A stretch of DNA of 64,000 bases from DATBJJ01 sp963750915 (lineage in GTDB: Bacteria > Acidobacteriota > Vicinamibacteria > Vicinamibacterales > 2-12-FULL-66-21). Where the stretch lies: contig CAVVSF010000011.1 of NCBI GenBank assembly GCA_963750915.1, positions 248,001 to 312,000 on the forward strand, in the 5' to 3' direction. Positions 1-9,319 of this stretch are shown one piece after another (position 1 is the stretch's first letter; every line of letters starts with the position of its first letter). Under the pieces are notes generated by a model that saw nothing but the letters and a program-made list of their open reading frames with translations, was not told the DNA's origin and ran no database searches. Made by a program: the position numbers and the translations under genes.

Positions 1-380
1 TAATCGGCGTGCGGCCGATCGCGAACGAGCGCGCGCGCCTTCTCGAGCTCGGCAATCGCGGCGTCGGGCTTGCCGGCGTAGAAGAGCGCGATGCCGTGGT
101 TGACGCGGGCGAGCCCGAGCGTCGGATCGCGGCCGAGGGCGCGGGCGAACGCCGCGGTGGCGGATTCGAAGTCGTACTGTTCCAGGTAGGCGACGCCGAG
201 GTTGTTCTCGCGATAGGCCGCTTCCTGTGCCTGCCGCACCGCCGGGCTCGGCGGCTGTTCGGTCGCGCCGCGCGGCGACGACGTCAGCGCCGCGCACGCG
301 AGCAGCACCAGCGCGTACCGCAGGCGCCACAGCGCCCGGGCCCTGACGTCGCCCTCGGCTGGAGAGATCTTGTGGGTCAT
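1..380 (-). CDS. TPR-repeat secreted protein, N-terminal part only
   Basis: About 126 residues are visible before the window edge cuts the gene. A positively charged start and hydrophobic stretch (about residues 20-38) look like a signal peptide or anchor. After this, the segment with NNLGVAYLEQYDFESATAAF and the following NHGIALFYAGKPDAAIAELE have the spacing and small/large residue pattern of two TPR units. The ATG ends at 380 and overlaps the stop of the upstream CRTAC1 gene in an ATGA arrangement (377-380), so the two are probably co-translated. TPR proteins commonly accompany CRTAC1-type proteins in acidobacteria. The partner and role cannot be read from this fragment. Confidence 0.75.
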   Translation of the reverse strand, partial: MTHKISPAEGDVRARALWRLRYALVLLACAALTSSPRGATEQPPSPAVRQAQEAAYRENNLGVAYLEQYDFESATAAFARALGRDPTLGLARVNHGIALFYAGKPDAAIAELEKARALVRDRPHAD

Positions 381-2098
381 CGCGTGCTCCTGGCAGCGCC
401 GCCGAGCGGCGCCTTTGCAGTGATGCCTTTGCCCTCGGTGACCGTGATCGAATGGTCCGCCGGCACGCCGGCCAGGCTCTCGACGCGGCCGTCCGGCCAC
501 TTCACTTCAATCTTCGAGACCGAGCCCGCGGCCGCGAGGCCGAACGTCAGCGGCAGCTCGCTCTGGGAGCAATAGGAAGAGCCGGTCTTGACCATCAGCC
601 ACGGCGACTGGCCGGCGGCGTGGGTGACGCGGGCGGACGCGCCAATCGCGTCGCGGTTGCCGCGGCTGCCCGCGAGCTGCAGGCGCAGGCGGCGGCTGCG
701 TTCGCCGCCGTCGTTGCGCAGCAGCCGAGCGGCGCCGTTGTTGACGGTGATCAGGAGGTCTGGATCGCCGTCGCCGTCGTAGTCGCCGTAGGCGGCGCCG
801 CGCGCGACCATCGGCGCCTGCAGATCCTTGCCCGCGGACGGCGTCGCGACCTCGAACCTGCCGCCTCCAGCGTTGCGGAAGAGATGCGGCGGCTGCGCGT
901 GGCTGATGCGCGGCTGCACCCGGCTGATGTCGTCGGCGACGTGGCCGTTGGCGGCAAAGATGTCGGCGCGCCCGTCGAGATCGTAGTCGAAGAACAGCGT
1001 CGCAAACGTCAGCGTCAGCATCGAGGCGCGGCCGATCACCGAGGTCGGTGCTTCATCGACGAACAGGCCCTGGCCGCCGTTGGCGTAGAGCGCGATCATC
1101 TCGTTCGAGAAGTTGCCGACGACCAGGCTCTGACGCCCGGAGCCGTTGTAGTCGGCGGCATCGACGCCCATGCCGGCGCGGGCGACGCCGGCGTCGTTGA
1201 AAGCGACGCCCGCCGCCACCGCGACGTCGGCGAACGTGCCGTTGCGCTTGTTCTCGTAGAGGCGATTCGGCCGCGTGTCGTTGGCAACGAAGAGGTCGAG
1301 CCAGCCGTCGTCGTTGTAGTCGATGAGCGCGACGCCGAGCGCCTTGGACTGCGGATCGGCGAGCCCGGCGGCTTTCGTCACGTCGGCGAAGACACCCTTG
1401 CCCTGGTTGCGGTACAGCGTCGATCGTTGCCCCTGGTAGGCTTCGGGCGTGCAGTACGACTTGTTCTTGCCGTCGAGGGCGCAGAAGCGATCGGTTTCGA
1501 TGCTCCAGTCGACGTAATTCGTGACGAAGAGATCGAGCAGGCCGTCGCGATCGTAGTCGAGCCAGGCGGCGCTGGCGGAGAAGCCGCCGTCGCCGACGCG
1601 GGCGCTGTCGGTGACATCGGCGAACTTCAAGCCGCCAAGATTGCGGAACAGGCGGTTGCGGCCGACGGCTGTGATGTAGATGTCGGTGCGGCCGTCGTTG
1701 TCGTAGTCGGCGGCGGCGACGCCCATGCCGTACAGGGGCACGGCGAGGCCGGCGGCGGCGGCGACGTCGGTAAAGGTGCCGTTGCGGTTGTTGCGGTAGA
1801 GCGCCATCACCGCGCGGCTGGCGGGGCGGCCCGGCCAGTTCGTGCCGTTCACCAGCAGGATGTCCTGCCAGCCATCGCCGTCGGCATCGAGAAACGCGCC
1901 TCCCGAGCCCATGGTCTCGGGCAGGTACTTCCTGCCGAACGCACCGTTGTCGTGGACGAACGTGATGCCGGCGGCCTTGGTCACCTCGGTGAAGGTGGGA
2001 CCAGCGGTCTGTGCCGCCGGCACGGCAGGACCGAGAGACACGAATACCGACGAGGCAGCCAGCATCGTCGTCACCCACGCGGCGCGTCGTATCGACAT
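377..2098 (-). CDS. CRTAC1-family secreted protein: FG-GAP/VCBS repeats plus ASPIC/UnbV domain
   Basis: A 573-residue protein with a signal peptide (about residues 1-30). Repeated acidic loops of the type DADGDGWQD and DYDNDGRTD occur from about residue 70 to 440; these are the calcium-binding loops of FG-GAP/VCBS beta-propeller blades. The C-terminus (about 470-560, with GNRDAIGASARV and KTGSSYCSQSELPLTFGL) matches the ASPIC/UnbV domain of the CRTAC1 family. It is exported and probably binds protein or glycan at the cell surface; the exact role is unknown. It is closely related to the gene at 7626-9318, and the intact junction KNKSYCTPEA serves as a control for the frameshift there. The stop overlaps the TPR start by 4 bases. 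Confidence 0.9.
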   Translation of the reverse strand: MSIRRAAWVTTMLAASSVFVSLGPAVPAAQTAGPTFTEVTKAAGITFVHDNGAFGRKYLPETMGSGGAFLDADGDGWQDILLVNGTNWPGRPASRAVMALYRNNRNGTFTDVAAAAGLAVPLYGMGVAAADYDNDGRTDIYITAVGRNRLFRNLGGLKFADVTDSARVGDGGFSASAAWLDYDRDGLLDLFVTNYVDWSIETDRFCALDGKNKSYCTPEAYQGQRSTLYRNQGKGVFADVTKAAGLADPQSKALGVALIDYNDDGWLDLFVANDTRPNRLYENKRNGTFADVAVAAGVAFNDAGVARAGMGVDAADYNGSGRQSLVVGNFSNEMIALYANGGQGLFVDEAPTSVIGRASMLTLTFATLFFDYDLDGRADIFAANGHVADDISRVQPRISHAQPPHLFRNAGGGRFEVATPSAGKDLQAPMVARGAAYGDYDGDGDPDLLITVNNGAARLLRNDGGERSRRLRLQLAGSRGNRDAIGASARVTHAAGQSPWLMVKTGSSYCSQSELPLTFGLAAAGSVSKIEVKWPDGRVESLAGVPADHSITVTEGKGITAKAPLGGAARSTR

Positions 2099-2135
2099 GA
2101 CCGCCGATGAGGATATCCCGAAGCCCGCGCCCAGG

Positions 2136-2175
2136 GAGAGCGTGCAGGGAGTTCGAGGGGCGAAGCCCCTGGTTG
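2136..2175. repeat. Dispersed hairpin repeat, copy 1
   Basis: The sequence GAGAGCGTG, then a G-rich stretch, then the hairpin AGGGGC-GAA-GCCCCT (2156-2170) and GGTTG recurs at 22006-22047 with only a few changes. It lies in the divergent gap between the CRTAC1 gene and the TonB receptor. It may be a REP-like element or a terminator; there is no T-run after the stem. Confidence 0.6.
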
Positions 2176-2192
2176 CTAGTCCATTCCAGTTA

Positions 2193-2221
2193 TTGACCGG
2201 TCGGCACGACGGCGCTACAGT
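2193..2221 (+). promoter_or_regulatory. Sigma-70-type promoter for the TonB receptor
   Basis: TTGACC (2193-2198), a 17-base spacer and TACAGT (2216-2221) fit the housekeeping consensus. Transcription would start near 2228, giving a leader of about 40 bases before the ATG at 2270. Confidence 0.5.
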
Positions 2222-2269
2222 CCGGCGCCATCAGGTCCACTCCGCGCGTCTCTTCAAAACGAGCGCCCT

Positions 2270-5200
2270 ATGCCGATGATCTGGCGAGCCGCCGTCGCCG
2301 CGTTCGCAGGCTGTCTCATCGTCGCCGCGCCTGCCGCCGCGCAGGATCCGACCGGCGCCATCGAAGGCGTCGTGACGGACGGCTCCGCAGCCGTGATCGG
2401 TGGCGCGGAACTGGTGATTACCCACATCGATACCGGCGCTGCGCGGGAGGCGCGGAGCGGCGCCGACGGCTTCTTTCGCGTGCCGGTGCTCGCCGCCGGC
2501 CGTTACCGCGTCGCCGCGCGGGCGCCCAGGTTCGCAACGACGGTGCAGGAGCCGATTGACGTCACCGTCAGCCAGACCGCCCGCGTCAACATCCGCCTGG
2601 TGCTGTCGGCCGTCGAAGACTCGGTCACCGTGGTTGGCGGCGCCCAGGTCGTCGACACCACCACCAACGCGCTCGGCCGCGTCGTCAGCGGCCGCGAGCT
2701 GGTCGATCTGCCGCTGAACGGCCGCAACTTCACCCAGCTCGGGCTGCTCCAGACCGGCGTGGCGCCGCTGACCGCCGGCGTCACTACGGCGGGCGGGTCG
2801 CTGCGCCAGGGGCAGGCCTATGCCGTCAACGGCATGCGGCCCGAGCAGAACGTCTATCTCGTCGACGGCACGCAGAACCTGAACCGGATGGATGGCGGCT
2901 ACGCCCTCAAGATTCCTGTCGACGCCGTCGCCGAGTTCAGGATCCTGACGCAGAGCGCGCCGCCGGAGTACGGCGGCACCGGCGGCGCGACGACGAGCGT
3001 TGTCACCCGCAGCGGCGGCAACCAGCTCCACGGCAGCGCCTACGAGTTCCTTCGCAACGACGTGTTCGATGCCCGCAATTTCTTCTCCCGCGACGTCGAG
3101 CCGCTCAACCAGCATCAGTTCGGCGCGACGCTGGGCGGGCCGCTGCGCGTCGATCGGCTGTTCGGGTTCGGCTACTACGAAGGCTTCCGCAACAAGCAGG
3201 GTGTGACGACAACAGCGACCGTGCCGACGGCGGCGGAACGCGAGGGAGACTTCTCCGGCATGTCGGGTCCGCTGCTGAACCTGGCCGCCGGCGGCGTGCC
3301 GATCCCGGGCAATCGCCTGCCGCCCGAAGCTATCAATCCGGTCGCCCGCAACGTCGTTGCCCTCTATCCGCTCGGCAACGTCTCACCGTCGATCTATCGC
3401 GAGACGGTCGTTGGCCGCAACGAGCTCGAACAGGTCGGCGGCCGGCTCGATTTGCACCTGTCGCCGTCGGACCAGATATTCGGCCGCTACTCGGTACTCC
3501 GGCGGCCACAACATCAACCCGATCTCCGTGCGTGGCACGGACGTGCCTGGCTATCCCACGCGCGATGACCTGTCGACGCACTCGGCGATGCTTGCGAGCA
3601 CGCACATCTTCTCGCCGGCGCTCGTCAACTCGCTGCGCGTCACCTGGTTCCGCCATCGTTTCCTGTTCGATCAGCGGCTCAACCGGACGCCGCCGAGCGC
3701 GCTCGGGTTCGGGTTCGAGCCGGCGAACGATGCCGGACAGGGCCCGCCGTTCTTCAACGTCAGCGGCTACACCCCGATTGGCGGCGCGATCACCGGCCCG
3801 CGCAACTCCTGGCAGACGACGTTCGAGGTGCAGGAGGGCGTCAGCTGGACGCGGGGCAGCCATCTCGTCAAGGTCGGCGCCGAGCTCCGCCACACCGGAC
3901 TGGACATGTTCCAGGCGATCGCGCCGAACTCGTTCTTCGTTTTCGCGTCGACCTTTCCCACGAACAACGCCGTCGCCAACCTGCTGCTGGGGGCGCCGGT
4001 CACCTTCTACCAGGGCCTGGGCGACTTCAGCCGCGGCCTGGGGCTATGGAACGCCGGCGCCTACGCCCAGGACGAATGGCGCGCAACCAGCCGCCTGACC
4101 TTCAACTACGGCCTGCGTTACGAGCGCATCGCGCCCTTCACCGAGGTCGACGACCGGCTCAACGCGTTCATTCCCGGCGTCCAGTCCGAGGTTCGTCCGG
4201 ACGCGCCGCGCGGCCTGCTCTTTCCCGGCGACCCCGGCATCGCGGCCGGGATTGCCGAGGTTGCGCACGCGTTCATGCCCCGCGTTGGCGTGGCGTGGGA
4301 TCCGACCGGGGGAGGAATCTGGTCGGTGCGTTCGAGCTACGGCATCTTCTACGATCAGTTCCAGAACGGATCCGGGACCGCGTCGCAGGTTGCCATCAGC
4401 GCGCTGCCGTCGGCGCAGTTCAACCAGTTCAGCGGCGCGGGACTGAACTTCCAGAACCCGTATCTCGGACGTCCGTACCCGGCCCCCGATACGTTCGTCC
4501 GGCCGTCGACCGTCTTCGCGCTCGACCACGAGGCGAAGCCGCCGTATACCCAGCACTGGAACGCCGGCGTCCAGCGGGCGCTGTGGCGCTCGTACCTCGT
4601 CGAGGTCCGATACGTCGGCGCGCACGGCAGCCGATTGCCGCGCAACGTCGAAGCGAACCCGGCGGTGTTTGTGCCGGGAGCGACGGCGCAGAACGCGGAT
4701 CGCCGGCGCGTGTACGCGAACTGTCCGGCCGACGGCGGGTCGTGCGACTTTTCGACCGTGGCGATGCTGCGCAACATCACCTCGTCGAACTACCACGCCG
4801 GCCAGTTCAGCGTCTCGCGGCGCTACACCGCCGGTCTCGGCCTGAACGTCTGGTACTGGCTCTCCAAGTCGCTCGACCACCTCTCGGCGATGAACCTGTC
4901 CGGCGCTGCCGCCAAGCCGCTCTCCGGCGAGAACGACCTGGCGCAGAATCCGTTCGATCTCGACGCCGAGTACGGGCCGTCGCTGTTCGACGCCCGGCAC
5001 CGTTTCGTCGCGAGCGCGAGCTGGGAACCGCAGCTGCCCGTCGCTGTCAGCGGCGTGTGGCGCGCGGTGCTCGGCGGCTGGCAGCTGAACGCGATCGTGA
5101 CCGCCAGCTCGGGCACCCCGTTCACCGTCTCCGACTCCACGAATGTCGCGCTCCAGGCCAACAGCCCGCCGATCTCCGGCTTCGCCGCCAGCCGTCCAAA

Positions 5201-5540
5201 CGTCGTCGGCGATCCGAACGGCGGCCCGCGCACCGTGGACGCCTGGCTCAGTCGCGACGCGTTCGCGCGCCTCAACCCGCAAACCGACGCCGGGCAGTTT
5301 GGCGACGCCGGCCGCAACATCGCCCGCGGGCCCGGCTACGTCAACGTCGATGCGTCGCTCGTTCGGACCTTCACCATCACTGGCGGGCTGCGTCTCCAGG
5401 GGCGCGCCGAGGTCTTCAACGTCGCCAACCATGCCAACTTCGGCCTGCCGGTTGCCGACCTCAATTCGGCAAACTTCGGCCGCATCCTGTCCGCCGGTCC
5501 GCCGCGCCTGCTTCAATTCGGACTCAAACTGTTGTTCTAA
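2270..5540 (+). CDS. Oar-like TonB-dependent receptor, frameshifted at about 3494
   Basis: An outer-membrane receptor of about 1090 residues once the break is repaired. It has a signal peptide (1-24), a CarboxypepD_reg domain (about 28-110, GAIEGVVTDGSAAVIGGAEL), a plug with DLPLNGRNFTQL and YAVNGMRPEQNVYLVDG, then a long beta-barrel ending in the aromatic LLQFGLKLLF. Reading runs in one frame to about 3491, then continues in the +1 frame (HNINPISVRGTDVPGYPTRDD). Removing one G from TCGGTAC at 3491-3497 restores a continuous receptor. Substrate is unknown; this clade usually handles large or poorly characterised ligands rather than siderophores. An octamer array starts directly after the stop codon. 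Confidence 0.85.
3492..3498 (+). other. One-base frameshift site (CGGTACT)
   Basis: The TonB receptor changes frame here. Deleting one G gives CGTACT and the family-like RYSYSGGHN sequence. This is one of five identical 7-mers at frameshift points in the window. Confidence 0.8.
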
Positions 5541-5622
5541 CCAGTTGCCGGTTGTCCGGTTGTGCGGTTGACCGGACGTCCGGACCACCGGCCAACCGGC
5601 CAACCGGCCAACCGGCCAACCG
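5541..5622. repeat. 8-bp degenerate tandem array immediately after a stop codon
   Basis: Starting at the base after the TAA, ten octamers run in phase: CCAGTTGC, CGGTTGTC, CGGTTGTG, CGGTTGAC, CGGACGTC, CGGACCAC, then CGGCCAAC four times. The GGTTG units of the first half are complementary to the CCAAC units of the second half, so the RNA can fold into a long hairpin. It could end the receptor transcript, but no T-run follows. Confidence 0.85.
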
Positions 5623-5624
5623 AC

Positions 5625-5630
5625 TACGAT
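5625..5630 (+). promoter_or_regulatory. -10-like box TACGAT before the kinase start
   Basis: TACGAT lies 8 bases before the GTG at 5639. The same short spacing recurs at several starts in this window and would give a leaderless mRNA. No clear -35 is seen because the repeat array occupies that position. Confidence 0.35.
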
Positions 5631-5638
5631 AGTCAGGA

Positions 5639-7000
5639 GTGAATGAAACGTCTGCCCCGCGGTCAGCTCGGCCCTCGCCGGCCCGCTCGCTGGCGATTGG
5701 CCTGGGGGTGGCGCTCGTGACGATCGCGGCCGTCGGCGCCTACACCTTCAGCGAGATTCGCTCGCTGCGCGACGAGCAGACGGCGATCAGCGACCGCAAC
5801 CGCAAGGCCGCCCTGCAGCTGCTCCGCATCCAGAACGATCTCGCCTCGCTCGCCGCGATGATGCGGGACATGGCCGATGCCGTCGAACCCTATCCGCTGC
5901 CTGGCTTCCAGCCGGCAATGGACCGCGTCCGCCGCGACCTCGAGGAGGCGACGGCGCTCGAGCGCTCGCTCGCCCCGTCGCGCGAGCCGGCGCAGCAGCA
6001 GCGCCTGAACGAGGCGATGGCGCAGTACTGGCGTGACGTCGACAGCATGTTCAGCCTCGGCCGGACCGACGAAGCGGCGGCGCGGCAGCAGATCCGCGCC
6101 ACGCTCGTTCCCGAACATCGCGCCCTCGACGGGTTGATCGCGCAGTTCCTCGTCGTCAACAACCGGCGGCAGGAAGAGGCGGCGGCCGCCAACCGCGCCA
6201 TCTACGACCAGGTCGGGCGCGAGATCCTGCTGCTCGTCCTCGCCCTGCTGCTCGTCACTGCCGGCGTCGGCGCCTGGGTCGTCGCCGCGAACCGCCGCGC
6301 CTTCGCCGAGGTCGCCGCCGTCACCGGCCAGCTTCGAACGCTGTCGTGGCGGACGCTGCGCGTCCAGGAAGACGTGCAGCGGGCGATCGCGCGCGAGCTG
6401 CACGACGACTTCGGCCAGATCGTCACCGCCATCGGCACGCTCCTCGGCCGCGCCCGGCGGCACGTCGCCGCCGACGCGCCGCTCGCGGCCGAGCTCGAGA
6501 GCGTGCGGACGGTGGCGCAGCAGGCGCTCGATCGCATCCGGACGCAGTCGCAATGGCTGCATCCAGGCGTCCTCGACGACTTCGGGCTCGCCAGGTCGCT
6601 CGAGCATCTGGCCGCGCAGTTCGAGCGCCAGACCGGCATCCGCACCCGCTTCTCGTCGTCCGGCGACGTCAACGCGATTGACGACGAGCATGCGATTCAC
6701 GTCTACCGCATCGCGCAGGAGGCGCTCAGCAACATCAACCGCCATTCAGGCGCCAGTGAGGCGTGGATTCGCCTCGCCAGCGACGCCGGCGGCGTCGTGC
6801 TCGAAGTCGAGGACCGCGGCAAGGGCCTGGCGACGACGACCGACGGGCAGACGTCGCGCGGCATGGGCCTGGTGAGCATGCGCGAGCGGGCCGAGCTGAT
6901 CGGCGGCGAGCTGCAGGTCCGCCGGCCGGCTGACGGCGGCGTCACGATTCATCTGTCGCTGCCGCCGCGGCCGCTGGCGGCGCATTCTTCCGAGGTGTGA
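5639..7000 (+). CDS. Membrane sensor histidine kinase, NarL/DegS class (HisKA_3)
   Basis: A 453-residue inner-membrane kinase. Two membrane helices (about 17-38 and 197-219) bracket a helical periplasmic region of about 155 residues. The HisKA_3 motif ARELHDDFGQ places the phosphorylated His near residue 255. The HATPase domain has the N-box NINRHSGA, EDRGKGL and GMGLVSMRER. The GTG start is preceded by a -10-like box at short spacing; the AGGAG is too close to act as a normal ribosome site. The TGA overlaps the regulator's ATG by one base, so this kinase almost certainly phosphorylates that regulator. The signal sensed is unknown. Confidence 0.9.
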   Translation: MNETSAPRSARPSPARSLAIGLGVALVTIAAVGAYTFSEIRSLRDEQTAISDRNRKAALQLLRIQNDLASLAAMMRDMADAVEPYPLPGFQPAMDRVRRDLEEATALERSLAPSREPAQQQRLNEAMAQYWRDVDSMFSLGRTDEAAARQQIRATLVPEHRALDGLIAQFLVVNNRRQEEAAAANRAIYDQVGREILLLVLALLLVTAGVGAWVVAANRRAFAEVAAVTGQLRTLSWRTLRVQEDVQRAIARELHDDFGQIVTAIGTLLGRARRHVAADAPLAAELESVRTVAQQALDRIRTQSQWLHPGVLDDFGLARSLEHLAAQFERQTGIRTRFSSSGDVNAIDDEHAIHVYRIAQEALSNINRHSGASEAWIRLASDAGGVVLEVEDRGKGLATTTDGQTSRGMGLVSMRERAELIGGELQVRRPADGGVTIHLSLPPRPLAAHSSEV

Positions 7001-7629
7001 TGACGACTCCGACCATTCGCGTCCTGCTCGCCGACGACCACGCGCTCGTGCGTCAGGGCTTCCGCCGCATCCTCGAGGACGAACCGGACATCGCCGTCGT
7101 CGGCGAAGCCGATGGCGGGGCGCAGGCGATCGAGCTCGATCGCACACTCGAGCCCGATGTCGTCGTGCTCGATCTCGGGATGCCGGAGATCAACGGGCTG
7201 CATGCCGCGATCGAAATCCTCCGCCGTGCGCCGGGACGCAGGATCCTGATGCTCAGCATGCACGCCGATCCGCAGTACGTCCGCAACGCGTTCGACGCCG
7301 GCGTCAAGGGCTACATCCTCAAGAACGTGCTCGAGACCGACCTGATCGGCGCTGTGCGCACGGTCGCCGCCGGCGGCCGTTTCCTCAGCCCGGAGCTCGC
7401 CAGCTCGCCCGAGCCCGACGACGCGTTTGCGAAGCTGAGCGCGCGGGAAGTCCAGGTGCTGCGTCTGATTGCGCTCGGCAAGTCGAACAAGGAGATTGCC
7501 GTCATTCTCGGCGTCAGCGCCAATACCGTGGCCGTGCACCGGACCAACCTGATGTCCACGCTCGGCATTCACAAGGCGGCCGAGCTGGTGCTGGTGGCGG
7601 TGAAGAAAGGACTGGTGAGCCCGCAGTGA
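7000..7629 (+). CDS. NarL/FixJ-family response regulator
   Basis: A 209-residue DNA-binding regulator. The receiver domain (about 1-120) has LLADDHALV with the acidic pocket, the phospho-acceptor Asp in VVVLDLGMPE, and the conserved Lys in GVKGYILKNV. A LuxR-type HTH occupies about 145-205 (LSAREVQVLRLIALGKSNKEIA). The ATG at 7000 overlaps the kinase stop; the GTG one codon upstream is possible but less likely. Its own stop overlaps the next gene's GTG by 4 bases (7626-7629), so the CRTAC1 gene is in the same operon and may be under its control or serve the same sensing function. Confidence 0.93.
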   Translation: MTTPTIRVLLADDHALVRQGFRRILEDEPDIAVVGEADGGAQAIELDRTLEPDVVVLDLGMPEINGLHAAIEILRRAPGRRILMLSMHADPQYVRNAFDAGVKGYILKNVLETDLIGAVRTVAAGGRFLSPELASSPEPDDAFAKLSAREVQVLRLIALGKSNKEIAVILGVSANTVAVHRTNLMSTLGIHKAAELVLVAVKKGLVSPQ

Positions 7630-9318
7630 TCAGGCCCTGGCTGATCGCCACCGCGGTTATTGCCGGCGGCGCCGTCCTGGCGCAGACGCAGGGAGCGGAG
7701 CCCGGGTTCAAGCTCACCGACGTGACGGCCGCGTCGCAAGTGGCGTTCTGGCACGTGAATGGCGCGTTCGGGAAGAAGTACCTGCCGGAGACGCTCGGAT
7801 CCGGCGTCGCCGTCTTCGACGCCGACGGCGACGGGCGCCAGGACGTCCTGTTCGTCAACGGCACGACCTGGCCGGGGCAGCCGCGGCCCACATCGGCCGC
7901 GAGCTCGCGGCTCTATCGCAACCTCGGCGGCGCGACCTTCGAGGATGTGACGGCGGCGTCCGGCATCGACGCGCCGATGCACGGGATGGGCGTGGCGGCG
8001 GCTGACTACGACAACGACGGACAGCAGGATGTCGTCATCACGGGCGTCGGTCAGCTTCGCCTCTTCCGCAACAGCGGCGGCGGGCGCTTCGTCGACGTCA
8101 CCGAGCCGGCCGGCCTCGCCAGCCATTCGGCGTTCAGCACCTCGGCGATGTGGTTCGACTACGATCGCGACGGCGATCTCGACCTCCTGGTCTGTAACTA
8201 CGTCCGCTGGACGCTGGAGGCCGACGTCTTCTGCAGCACCGACGGCAAGAACAAGTCGGTACTGCACGCCGGAGGCCTATGCCGGGTCGACGTCGTGGCT
8301 CTTCCGCAACCGCGGCAACGGTACGTTCGAGGACGTCACCGCCTCGGCGCGGCTGTTCGACCCGACGTCGAAGGCGCTCGGTGTCACGCTGCTCGACTAC
8401 GATCTCGACGGCTGGCCGGACCTGTTTGTCGCCAACGATACTCAGCCGAACAAGCTCTATCGCAACCAGCGGGATGGGACGTTTGCCGAAAGCGCGATGC
8501 AGGCGGGGCTGGCATTCAGCGAGGACGGCCGCGCCCGCGCCGGCATGGGGACCGACGCCGCCGACTTCGACAACAGCGGCGTGCCGTCGGTCGTTGTCAC
8601 CAACTTCTCCGGCGAGATGCTCGGGCTCTACAGCCCGATTCGTCCCGGCGTCTACGCCGATCGCGCGCCGGCCTCCGAGATCGGCCGGGCGAGCCGGCTC
8701 ACGCTCGGCTTCGGCTGCTTCTTCTTCGACGTCGATCTCGACGGCCTGCTGGATCTCCTCGTCGTCAACGGCCACATCGACGAAGGCATCTCGAAGACGC
8801 AGGGCCGCGTGCACTATGCCGAGTCGCCGCATCTCTTCCACAACCGCGGCGGCGGCAAGTTCGTCGACGTCGCGGCCGCCGTCGGGCCAGGGTTTGGCGA
8901 GCCCAAGGTCGGGCGCGGCGCCGCGTTCGGCGACCTCGACCTCGACGGCGATCTCGACGTCGTCGTCACGGTCAACGGCGGCGCGCCGAAGCTCTATCGC
9001 AACGATCTTGGCCGCAGCCATCGCTCGGTGCGCGTCACGCTTCGAGGGACGCGCGCCAACCGCGACGCGATCGGCGCGCGAATGCGCGTCCGCGTCGGCA
9101 CGACCTGGCTGACACGCCTGGTGCGGACCGGCTCGAGTTACCTGTCGCAGTCGGAGCTGCCGCTGACGTTCGGCGTCGGCGCGCGCGAGGCGGCGGACGA
9201 GGCCATCGTCGAATGGCCGGGCGGCGGGAAGGAGAGCCTCGGCCGGCTCGAGGCCGGCCGGACCTATGTGATAACCGAAGGCAAGGGCATCACGAGCGAC
9301 CGGCCGCTCGCGCGTTGA
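7626..9318 (+). CDS. CRTAC1-family FG-GAP/ASPIC-UnbV protein, frameshifted at about 8259
   Basis: The second CRTAC1 paralogue, about 563 residues after repair. It has a signal peptide (MIRPWLIATAVIAGGAVLAQ), Asp-rich propeller loops (DADGDGRQD, DYDNDGQQD, DYDLDGWPD) and a C-terminal ASPIC/UnbV domain (NRDAIGARMRVRV, SSYLSQSELPLTFGV). The N-terminal frame ends its homology after KNKS and continues in the +1 frame as YCTPEAYAG. The paralogue at 377-2098 reads KNKSYCTPEA without interruption from AAGTCGTACTGC, against AAGTCGGTACTGC here. The GTG start overlaps the response-regulator stop. The gene converges on the oxidase gene, with one base between the stops. Confidence 0.85.
8257..8263 (+). 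other. One-base frameshift site (CGGTACT) with an intact paralogue
   Basis: An extra G relative to the paralogous gene, where the reverse complement of 1448-1466 gives the same coding sequence with CGTACT. This is the strongest internal evidence for an insertion. Confidence 0.9.
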
Positions 9319-9319
9319 A

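Noticed and set aside
452..2110. Long open frame opposite the first CRTAC1 gene
   Set aside because: It is a shadow of a GC-rich gene: no family-like sequence, Arg/Ala/Val-rich composition, and the opposite strand is clearly coding. The same holds for similar antisense frames, such as 4044-5603 and 39623-41527.
3492..3498. Programmed +1 frameshifting at CGGTACT
   Set aside because: The same 7-mer lies at different codons and in unrelated genes, and in two genes it is on the opposite strand, so a ribosomal signal cannot be shared.
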